From: JBCCGG01 sp039029395
GTDB taxonomy: Bacteria > Pseudomonadota > Alphaproteobacteria > Kiloniellales > JAKSDN01
DNA: 5,485 nucleotides
Direction of reading: 5' to 3'
Assembly (NCBI GenBank): GCA_039029395.1
Contig: JBCCGG010000092.1
Span: 1 to 5,485 of the forward strand
Shown: positions 1 to 4,958 of the stretch, piece by piece
How positions within the stretch are numbered: the first letter of the stretch is position 1
How the letters are laid out: the number at the start of each line of letters is the position of its first letter
Notes under the pieces: model-generated
Seen by the model: only the letters and a program-made list of their open reading frames with translations
What the model was told of the DNA's origin: nothing
Database searches by the model: none
Made by a program: the position numbers and the translations under genes

Positions 1-1021
1 CGCCGAACAGGCGCAGCATCCGGTCGCCGGATGCAAATGCGTCGAAGCCGGCGTTCTGCACCTCCCCCTCGCTGTCGTTCATGTCCATGAAAGGTGTGTT
101 GTGCATGGTATCGACGATCATGTCGAAGAAGGCGATCATGCAGAGGTAGGCGGCCATCACCGGGATATCGACCTCGTTGATCGCCTGGATGAACAGGAGC
201 CCCATGCCGGGCCACTGGAAAACGCTCTCGGTGATGATCGCAAAGGCGATGATCGAGCCGAGCTGCAGGCCGGTAATGGTGATGACCGGCACCAGGGTGT
301 TCTTGAGCGCGTGGCCGAAATTGATCAGGCGGTTGGGCAGGCCCCGGGCCCGGGCGAACTTGATGTAGTCCGTGCGCAGGACCTCGAGCATCTCCGAGCG
401 CACCAGGCGCATGATCAGGGTCATCTGGAAGAGTGCCAGGGTGATCGCCGGCATGATCAGGGCTTTCAGACCCGAGGTGGTGAGGAATCCCGTGGACCAC
501 CAGCCGACATGGACGACCTCCCCGCGCCCGAAGGTCGGCAGCCATTGGAGCATGACGCCGAAGAAGAGGATCAGCAGGATGCCGATCAAGAAGGTCGGCA
601 GGGAAATGCCGATCAAAGAGACGGTGAGGAAGATGCGGCTCAGCCAGCCCTCGCGGTTGAGCCCGGTGTAGACCCCCATGGGCACGCCGATCAAAAGCGC
701 CATCAAGGCGGCGACGATCGAAAGCTCCAGGGTCGCCGGCATGCGCTCGGCGATCAGGTCCTCGACCGGCCGCCGGTGCCGGTAGGATATGCCGAAGCTG
801 CCTTGCGCCGCGTCCTTCACGAAGCGGCCGAACTGCACCAGGAAGGGATCGTTGAGTCCCAAATCCTCGCGCAGCTGGGCCCGGTCCTCCAAGGAGGTGT
901 CCTGGCCCACCAGGTTGTTGATCGGGTCGCCGACATAGCGGAACAAGCCGAAGGCGATCAGCCCGACCGCGAGCATGACCAGGATCGACTGCAATAGCCG
1001 GCGAATGACGAAGGCGATCAT
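1..1021 (-). CDS. DppB/OppB-family peptide ABC transporter permease, 3' end outside window
   Basis: This is an inner-membrane permease subunit of a peptide/nickel-type ABC importer, which with a second permease and two ATPases would move ligand delivered by the binding protein encoded just upstream. The 340 residues in view start MIAFVIRRLLQS, a typical DppB N-terminus. Hydrophobic segments lie near residues 9-28, 98-120, 132-158, 187-205, 248-265 and 286-303. The cytoplasmic EAA loop that docks on the ATPase is clear at about 210-245 (ARARGLPN at 223-230, then HALKN and P245), and SVFQWPGMG at 266-274 is the usual motif before the last helix. The ATG at 1019-1021 matches the family start but has no obvious Shine-Dalgarno sequence. 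Beyond residue 299 the sequence leaves the family pattern: the usual end of helix 6 and a closing DPR-type motif are not seen, and the frame stays open to the window edge. The family call is secure; the exact substrate is unknown. Confidence 0.93.
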   Translation of the reverse strand, partial: MIAFVIRRLLQSILVMLAVGLIAFGLFRYVGDPINNLVGQDTSLEDRAQLREDLGLNDPFLVQFGRFVKDAAQGSFGISYRHRRPVEDLIAERMPATLELSIVAALMALLIGVPMGVYTGLNREGWLSRIFLTVSLIGISLPTFLIGILLILFFGVMLQWLPTFGRGEVVHVGWWSTGFLTTSGLKALIMPAITLALFQMTLIMRLVRSEMLEVLRTDYIKFARARGLPNRLINFGHALKNTLVPVITITGLQLGSIIAFAIITESVFQWPGMGLLFIQAINEVDIPVMAAYLCMIAFFDMIVDTMHNTPFMDMNDSEGEVQNAGFDAFASGDRMLRLFG

Positions 1022-1034
1022 CTAACGGACCCGA

Positions 1035-1069
1035 CCAAGCGGCGGGGGCGGCCCGCTTGGACCGCCCCC
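1035..1069 (-). promoter_or_regulatory. Two interlocked inverted repeats between binding-protein and permease genes
   Basis: Plus-strand CCAAGCGG (1035-1042) is the exact reverse complement of CCGCTTGG (1053-1060). GGGGGCGG (1044-1051) is the exact reverse complement of CCGCCCCC (1062-1069). The pairs interleave, so an RNA could form one 8-bp hairpin with a 10-nt loop or the other; forming both would need a pseudoknot with 1-nt connectors, which is sterically tight. There is no T-tract, so this is not a canonical terminator. It lies between the binding-protein stop and the permease start, ending 13 nt before the permease ATG. Inference: it stabilises the upstream message or limits permease translation, giving more binding protein than permease. 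Confidence 0.6.
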
Positions 1070-1082
1070 TCGCCTTCCTAAA

Positions 1083-2684
1083 TTACTGCACCACGACGTA
1101 GCGCAGATCGAGCACGTTGTCCGGCCGCTGGACCAGGACGACGCCGTCCTTGGTGCCCCAGGACAGGGGCTGCTGGTGCAGCGGGATGTGGCCGACCTCG
1201 TCCTTGTGGATTTTGAAGGCCTCGTTGATCAGGGATTGGCGCTTGTCCTGATCGGTCTCGGCCTCGACCTGGTCGCCCAGCGCGGTGACCTGCTCGTTGC
1301 AGTAGCCGCCCAAGTTGAACAGGCCCTTGCCCTCGCCCCGGCAGGACATCAGGCTCGAGATCGGGTTATGGGAATCCATCGTGCCCGGGGTCCAGCCCAG
1401 GAGGTAGAAGCTGGTGTCATAGTCGTTCTGGGCCAGCACCTTGGCGAAGTACTTCGACTTGGTCTGGGCCAGCACGTCGACCTTGATGCCGGCGCGCGCC
1501 AGCATGGCGGCGGCCGCCTGACAGATCTTCTCGTCGTTGACGTAGCGGTCGTTCGGGCAGTCCATGGTGACCTCGAAGCCGTCCGGGTAACCGGCCTCGG
1601 CCAGGAGCGCCTTGGCCTTTTCCACATCGTGCTCCCAACGGTCGTTCAGGGCCGCGTCGAAGCCGTTGATCTGAGGCGCGACCATCAGGCCGGCCGGCAC
1701 CGAGGCGTTGCGCATGACCTTCTGCTTGATCGCCTCGATATCGATCGCGTGGGCAAAAGCCGCGCGGACACGGGGATCCTTGAAGGGGTTTTTGCCCTTG
1801 ATGTTGGAGTAGAGCAGCTCGTCCCGGTCCTGGTCGAAGCCCAGGAAGATGGTGCGCGCCTCGGGTCCGGTCAGCGGATTGACGCCGTCGGCGGCGTCCA
1901 GGCGCTGCCAGTCCTGCACCGGCACGGGATAGGCCAGATCGAGCTCGCCGGAGATCAGCGCGGCGACGCGGGTCGCGTCTTGGCCGATCGGCGTGAAGTG
2001 GCCTTCGGTGACGTTGCTCTCGATGTCTTTCCAGTAGTTCGGGTTGCGTTTCAGCGTGGTCTTCACGTCGGGCTGGCGCTCGGTCACCATGAAGGGGCCG
2101 GTGCCGTTGGCGTTGAGGTTGGCGTAGTTGCCCTCCTCGCCGCCCTTGACGTTGGTCGCGGTCGCGCTGTTGTTGGCCTCGGACCACTCCTTGTCCATGA
2201 TGTAGAAGAACACCAGGTCGCGGGGCAGGATCGGGTTGGGGCCCGGGGTGGTAACCTCGATGGTGTGGTCGTCGATCTTCTTGATGTCGGAGATCTTCTG
2301 GGCCGGCACTTTGAGGTCCGAGCCTTCGGAAAGCGCGCGCTGCCACGAGAAGATCACGTCGTCGGCGGTAAAGTCGTTGCCGTTGTGGAACTTCACGCCC
2401 TTGCGCAGGTTGAAGACCCACTTGGTGGGCTCCGGGTTCTCGAAGGACTCGGCCAGCGCGCCGATCATGTTCATGTCGCCGTCGTAGGTCACCAGGGATT
2501 CGTAGATGTTGCCCTGGAAGCCCAGCGTGAAGGTCTCGAAGAGGGCATGGGGGTCGAGCGACTGCACGTCGCCCTGGAAGGCCCACTTGAAGGTCTTGGC
2601 CGAAGCCGGCGCGGTGACAGCCATGGTGCCGGTGACAAGCGCGCCAGCGGCGACGGCCGCCATTAAGGCTCGTTTGAGCTGCAT
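1083..2684 (-). CDS. Peptide ABC transporter substrate-binding protein (SBP_bac_5, DppA/OppA-like)
   Basis: This is a periplasmic solute-binding protein that captures a peptide or related ligand and hands it to the permease encoded downstream. It has 533 residues, full length for the family. Residues 1-29 form a Sec signal peptide (basic MQLKR start, hydrophobic core, cleavage likely after APASA). Family hallmarks follow: SLDPHALFE (42-50), GNIYESLVTYD (58-68), the WVFNLRKGVKFHNG block (89-102) with FTADDV and FSWQR (105-116), GTGPFMV (194-200), NPNYW (214-218), and DPRVRAAFAHAID (303-315). A C-terminal lobe carries DCPNDRYVND (375-384). The mature protein has four cysteines (376, 388, 448, 462), so two disulfides are possible. 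There is no lipobox cysteine after the signal, so it should be soluble. A strong Shine-Dalgarno AGGGAGGA lies 4 nt before the ATG. The ligand (di- or oligopeptide, or something else) cannot be told from sequence alone. Confidence 0.96.
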   Translation of the reverse strand: MQLKRALMAAVAAGALVTGTMAVTAPASAKTFKWAFQGDVQSLDPHALFETFTLGFQGNIYESLVTYDGDMNMIGALAESFENPEPTKWVFNLRKGVKFHNGNDFTADDVIFSWQRALSEGSDLKVPAQKISDIKKIDDHTIEVTTPGPNPILPRDLVFFYIMDKEWSEANNSATATNVKGGEEGNYANLNANGTGPFMVTERQPDVKTTLKRNPNYWKDIESNVTEGHFTPIGQDATRVAALISGELDLAYPVPVQDWQRLDAADGVNPLTGPEARTIFLGFDQDRDELLYSNIKGKNPFKDPRVRAAFAHAIDIEAIKQKVMRNASVPAGLMVAPQINGFDAALNDRWEHDVEKAKALLAEAGYPDGFEVTMDCPNDRYVNDEKICQAAAAMLARAGIKVDVLAQTKSKYFAKVLAQNDYDTSFYLLGWTPGTMDSHNPISSLMSCRGEGKGLFNLGGYCNEQVTALGDQVEAETDQDKRQSLINEAFKIHKDEVGHIPLHQQPLSWGTKDGVVLVQRPDNVLDLRYVVVQ

Positions 2685-2688
2685 TACA

Positions 2689-2696
2689 TCCTCCCT
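2689..2696 (-). promoter_or_regulatory. Strong ribosome binding site of the substrate-binding protein gene
   Basis: Read on the minus strand the sequence is AGGGAGGA, followed by 4 nt and then the ATG at 2682-2684. It fixes this start, which also yields a well-formed signal peptide. The contrast with the permease gene, which has no recognisable site, suggests much higher translation of the binding protein. Confidence 0.8.
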
Positions 2697-2709
2697 GCTC
2701 GTGTTCGTT

Positions 2710-2760
2710 ACGTTTTATTGAGCGGGCCCCGGAATCTCCGCGGTCCGCCACGTTTTATTG
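2710..2760 (-). repeat. 11-bp direct repeat flanking a possible hairpin in the binding-protein leader
   Basis: The plus-strand 11-mer ACGTTTTATTG occurs at 2710-2720 and again exactly at 2750-2760, a period of 40 bp. Read in the gene's direction it is CAATAAAACGT. Between the copies, minus-strand GCGGACC (from 2742-2748) can pair with GGCCCGC (from 2722-2728) with one mismatch and a 13-nt loop, leaving only 1 nt to each repeat. The second copy ends 25 bp before the start codon. Possible roles are a pair of operator half-sites about four helical turns apart, or A-rich single-stranded RNA elements beside a hairpin. The repeat is seen directly; function is inference. Confidence 0.6.
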
Positions 2761-2775
2761 GGTCCGTGGGCGCTT

Positions 2776-2803
2776 AGACTACCGTTTTTCCAGCGGGATT
2801 CAA
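2776..2803 (-). promoter_or_regulatory. Candidate sigma-70-type promoter for the binding-protein gene
   Basis: On the minus strand TTGAAT (from 2798-2803) and TAGTCT (from 2776-2781) are separated by 16 nt. They match the -35 and -10 consensus at four and three of six positions, so this is weak. Transcription would begin near 2769 and give a leader of about 85 nt containing both copies of the 11-bp repeat. The preceding stretch 2804-2854 shows no clear terminator for the upstream amidohydrolase gene: only a 7-bp stem with one G-U pair (2816-2822 with 2849-2855) and no T-tract. Read-through from that gene therefore remains possible. Confidence 0.3.
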
Positions 2804-2854
2804 CAAGGCGGTCCCAGACACAGTTGCGAGCCCCGAGCGGATCAGAGGTGTATC

Positions 2855-4081
2855 TCAAAGCGCATTCTTAAAGACCTGCCCGCCCTTCATGATGAGCGCC
2901 AGGTTCTCGCCCTGGCCGGCCAGGAGGCTCAGGTCCTCGAGCGGGTTGCCCTCGACCACCAGAAGGTCGGCGAGCGCGCCGGGCGCGACGATGCCGAGCT
3001 CGCCGGTGCGGTTGAGGATCTCGGCATTGGTCTTGGTCGCAGAGAGCAGGATCTCTTGGGAGCTGAGCACCTGGGCGCGGATCGCGAACTCGGTCGACTG
3101 GTGGGCATGCATGGCGCCCAGCAGGTCGGTGCCGAAGCCAGTCTTAACCCCTGCGGCCTTCAGGATCTCCAGCGCGCCGACCCCGGCCGACGCGACCGTG
3201 TCGATCTTGGCCAGGCTCTCCGCCGGGAAGCCCAGGTCCTTGGCGAAGCGCGGCAAGGCGTCGTAGGTCGCGAGCGTCGGCACCACGTAGGCGCCCCTTT
3301 CGGCGCAGAAGGCGGCGGTCTCGGCGTCAATCAAATTGCCGTGTTCGATCGAGCGCACGCCGAAGTCGACCGAGCGGTAGATCGCGTCGGCGGTATAGGC
3401 GTGGGCCATCACGTAGGTGCGCCACGAGGTCGCCTCCCAGACGATGGCGCGGATCTCCTCTTCCGAGAACTGCAGGTTCCAGATCGGGTCCGACGGCGAG
3501 GCGACGCCGCCCGAGGCCATGATCTTGATCTGGTGGGCGCCCTTCCTCAGCTCGTCGCGCGCCGCCTCGCGCACGGCCGCGACCCCGTCGCAGATCCGCG
3601 TCATGGTCTGCCCGCCCTGGCCGCAGAGGCAGACCGCGTGCTCAAAGGAGCGGAAGTCGCCGTGGCCGCCGGTTTGGGACAGCGCCCGGCCGGCGAAGAA
3701 GATCCGCGAGCCGGCGATCAGTCCCTTGTCGACCGCCTTGGCCAGGCCGTAGTCGGCGCCGCCGGCGTCCCGGATCGTTGTGAAGCCCCGCTGCAAGGAC
3801 GCCTCGAGCAGTTCCCGGGCGTGCTGGTACAGGAGCGAGCGAGGCATGTGCTCGAGCTTGCCGATGTCCGGGTCGGCGGCGACCGCGTGGAAGTGGGCGT
3901 CGATCAGGCCCGGCATGAGGGTGCGCCCGGCGAGGTCGTGGACCTGGGCGTCGGCCGCCTGGATCGGCTTGTCGGAGACCTCCTTGATGCGGTCGTCCTC
4001 GACCAGGACGTGGGCGCCCTCCAGGGGCTCGGCGCCGGAGCCGTCCCACAGCAGGGCGTTTTGCAAGAGCGTCATCGGCAC
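2855..4081 (-). CDS. Metal-dependent amidohydrolase, dipeptidase/imidazolonepropionase-like
   Basis: This is a cytoplasmic hydrolase of the amidohydrolase superfamily with a metal-binding TIM barrel; 408 residues is the normal length. The visible metal-centre set is complete: H63 and H65 in DAHFHA, K186 in IKIMASGG (the position of the carboxylated lysine bridging two metals), H227 in MAHAYT, H247 in SIEHGN and D319 in GFGTDLLG. The small N- and C-terminal beta domain is present (residues 1-57 and about 365-408, with the typical APGALADLLVVEGNPLED close). There is no signal peptide. This subgroup includes enzymes shown to cleave Xaa-Arg/Lys or Xaa-Pro type dipeptides, and many members are misannotated as imidazolonepropionase or prolidase. 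Lying 170 bp upstream of a peptide-type transporter on the same strand, a role in cleaving imported peptides is a reasonable inference. The GTG start at 4079-4081 is chosen for its AGGA site 8 nt upstream; the ATG two codons later is the alternative. Confidence 0.92.
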   Translation of the reverse strand: MPMTLLQNALLWDGSGAEPLEGAHVLVEDDRIKEVSDKPIQAADAQVHDLAGRTLMPGLIDAHFHAVAADPDIGKLEHMPRSLLYQHARELLEASLQRGFTTIRDAGGADYGLAKAVDKGLIAGSRIFFAGRALSQTGGHGDFRSFEHAVCLCGQGGQTMTRICDGVAAVREAARDELRKGAHQIKIMASGGVASPSDPIWNLQFSEEEIRAIVWEATSWRTYVMAHAYTADAIYRSVDFGVRSIEHGNLIDAETAAFCAERGAYVVPTLATYDALPRFAKDLGFPAESLAKIDTVASAGVGALEILKAAGVKTGFGTDLLGAMHAHQSTEFAIRAQVLSSQEILLSATKTNAEILNRTGELGIVAPGALADLLVVEGNPLEDLSLLAGQGENLALIMKGGQVFKNAL

Positions 4082-4089
4082 AACATCTA

Positions 4090-4093
4090 TCCT
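4090..4093 (-). promoter_or_regulatory. Ribosome binding site deciding a GTG start for the amidohydrolase
   Basis: Minus-strand AGGA, within GGAAAGGAT, lies 8 nt before the GTG at 4079-4081 and 14 nt before the in-frame ATG at 4073-4075. The spacing favours the GTG. The protein differs by only two residues between the two choices. Confidence 0.55.
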
Positions 4094-4095
4094 TT

Positions 4096-4111
4096 CCGGT
4101 CACGTGACGGG
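4096..4111. promoter_or_regulatory. Palindrome GTCACGTGAC, candidate operator in the divergent spacer
   Basis: A perfect 10-bp palindrome GTCACGTGAC lies at 4099-4108. Beyond one mismatched position it extends by two more complementary bases on each side (CC at 4096-4097, GG at 4110-4111), giving an imperfect 16-bp inverted repeat. Its edge is 15 bp upstream of the amidohydrolase GTG, in the spacer shared with the divergent exported-protein gene. A dimeric regulator bound here would sit in the leader or promoter of the amidohydrolase gene. No specific regulator family is recognised. Confidence 0.4.
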
Positions 4112-4249
4112 CTCAGGCTAGCGCGGGACTCAGGGCGCCGGCAAAAGAAAAGCCTCCCAGCGAGCGCCCGGCGCGGCAGTTCTGTTCGCAGCCTGATGGT
4201 GCTAGCCTCTGCGGTCAATTCCTGGCGGTGGTCCTGGGAAAGCGGAAAC

Positions 4250-4256
4250 AGGAGGT
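4250..4256 (+). promoter_or_regulatory. Ribosome binding site fixing the start of the exported protein
   Basis: AGGAGGT at 4250-4256 is a near-perfect Shine-Dalgarno sequence ending 7 nt before the ATG at 4264. A second GGAG follows at 4257-4260. This rules against the upstream in-frame GTG at 4228, whose reading frame would run through the site and spoil the signal peptide. Three consecutive ATG codons (4264, 4267, 4270) make the exact start uncertain by two residues. Confidence 0.75.
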
Positions 4257-4263
4257 GGAGGTC

Positions 4264-4803
4264 ATGATGATGCGCTGGTTCTTAGGAGGGGTCCTCGGGG
4301 GTGCGGTGTTGCTGTCGTCGATGGCTTGGGCGCCGGGTCTCGCGTCGAAAGAGAGGACCGGCAAGAGCCAGGCCTGCCGGTCCCTAATCGTCGGGACCTT
4401 TCTCACCACCCAATTGGACAGCAACGGTGTCTTTGCCACCCGCTCGCTGTTCACCTTCCATGATGACGGTACCTTGGCGGCGGTTCTGTCGCGCCAGACC
4501 TCCGGCGAGGCGGGGACGGCCTTCAGCTCCCAGCTCGGCAGCTACAGCTGTAGCAGTCGCCATAGCGCGGTTGCGATCGCAGTCGATTTCGGCTTCCCGC
4601 CCGATCAGGACATCGGACGCTTCGACATGACGGTCGCGATCGATCGGAACCGGAACATCAGTGGGACGATCGTGCTCACCCTCTTGACGCCGCTCGACAG
4701 CTGCGACCCTTTCCACCCCGACGATCCCTTCAACCCCTGCACCGAGAGCCAACCCTTCGATTTCACCTTCACGGGCTTTCCCGTGCCCTCGAAGTTGAAT
4801 TAG
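4264..4803 (+). CDS. Small exported protein of unknown function with four cysteines
   Basis: I do not recognise a named family. The product from the first ATG is 179 residues with a Sec signal peptide at about 1-27 (MMMRW, hydrophobic core, cleavage likely after APGLA), so it should be periplasmic or secreted. The mature part alternates short beta-type stretches: LIVGTFLTTQLDSNGVFATRS (40-60), LFTFHDDGTLAAVL (62-75), an FSSQLGSYSC segment (87-96), AVAIAVDFGFP (102-112), FDMTVAIDRNRNISGTIVLTLL (120-141) and FDFTFTGFPVP (165-175). This suggests a small beta-barrel or sandwich, perhaps calycin-like, but that is inference. Cysteines at 38, 96, 147 and 159 would allow two disulfides. Between the last two cysteines lies a short internal duplication, DPFHPD then DPFNP. 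No catalytic motif is visible. It is divergent from the amidohydrolase and has its own strong ribosome site. Confidence 0.8.
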   Translation: MMMRWFLGGVLGGAVLLSSMAWAPGLASKERTGKSQACRSLIVGTFLTTQLDSNGVFATRSLFTFHDDGTLAAVLSRQTSGEAGTAFSSQLGSYSCSSRHSAVAIAVDFGFPPDQDIGRFDMTVAIDRNRNISGTIVLTLLTPLDSCDPFHPDDPFNPCTESQPFDFTFTGFPVPSKLN

Positions 4804-4855
4804 CGGACGACGCTCCTTCGGCGGCTCGATGATGGCAGCGCAAACATGGCTTCGG

Positions 4856-4873
4856 CCAATGAAAGACCAATGA
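4856..4873 (+). repeat. Short direct repeat CCAATGA, period 11 bp
   Basis: CCAATGA occurs at 4856-4862 and 4867-4873, one helical turn apart, in the 155-bp spacer between the exported-protein gene and the thioredoxin-like gene. It could be a tandem regulator site for the latter, but 7-bp repeats can arise by chance. Confidence 0.3.
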
Positions 4874-4885
4874 GCCTAGCCCACT

Positions 4886-4897
4886 CGGTTGTAACCG
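4886..4897. promoter_or_regulatory. Inverted repeat CGGTT-GT-AACCG upstream of the thioredoxin-like gene
   Basis: Perfect 5-bp arms are separated by 2 bp, and the site lies 61 bp before the start codon at 4959. The size suits a small dimeric regulator. It is too short and GC-poor in its core to serve as a terminator, and no T-tract follows. I see no clear terminator for the preceding gene anywhere in 4804-4958. Confidence 0.3.
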
Positions 4898-4944
4898 CGA
4901 GGCGTGGGAGTGTTTGGCCGGCCAGGGCTAGCCCGGCAGATGGC

Positions 4945-4950
4945 GAGGGA
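4945..4950 (+). promoter_or_regulatory. Ribosome binding site of the thioredoxin-like gene
   Basis: GAGGGA at 4945-4950 lies 8 nt before the ATG at 4959-4961. It supports this start over the ATG at 4952, which opens a different frame. Confidence 0.6.
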
Positions 4951-4958
4951 AATGAGCT

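Noticed and set aside
101..997. Plus-strand open frame of 298 codons antisense to the permease
   Set aside because: Its translation is rich in His, Asp, Gln and Glu without hydrophobic core or motifs; the minus strand reads as a clear membrane permease with an EAA loop.
1035..1069. Rho-independent terminator between binding-protein and permease genes
   Set aside because: The stems are strong but no T-tract follows on the minus strand, and the permease would be left without a promoter.
1176..2666. Long plus-strand open frame of 496 codons antisense to the binding-protein gene
   Set aside because: It is a by-product of GC-rich codon use opposite a well-supported family-5 binding protein; its translation is low-complexity (Val, Gly, Asp, His, Arg) and has no recognisable domain or ribosome site.
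1417..2751. Minus-strand frame of 444 codons overlapping the binding-protein gene in another register
   Set aside because: It is an Arg/Gly/Pro-rich out-of-frame reading that starts without a ribosome site and has no family features.
4135..4174. 7-bp inverted repeat GCGCCGG / CCGGCGC in the divergent spacer
   Set aside because: It has a 26-bp separation and pure G+C arms, which are expected by chance in this composition.
4228..4263. GTG at 4228 as the start of the exported protein
   Set aside because: It would place charged residues ahead of the signal peptide and read through the AGGAGGT site that serves the ATG at 4264.
3056..4267. Plus-strand open frame of 403 codons antisense to the amidohydrolase
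   Set aside because: The opposite strand carries a full metal-centre motif set, whereas this translation is Arg/Gly/Val-rich without motifs and would run into the exported-protein leader.
4829..4873. Possible 14-codon leader peptide (MMAAQTWLRPMKDQ) before the thioredoxin-like gene
   Set aside because: It has no Shine-Dalgarno sequence, no run of regulatory codons and no attenuator-like hairpin after it.
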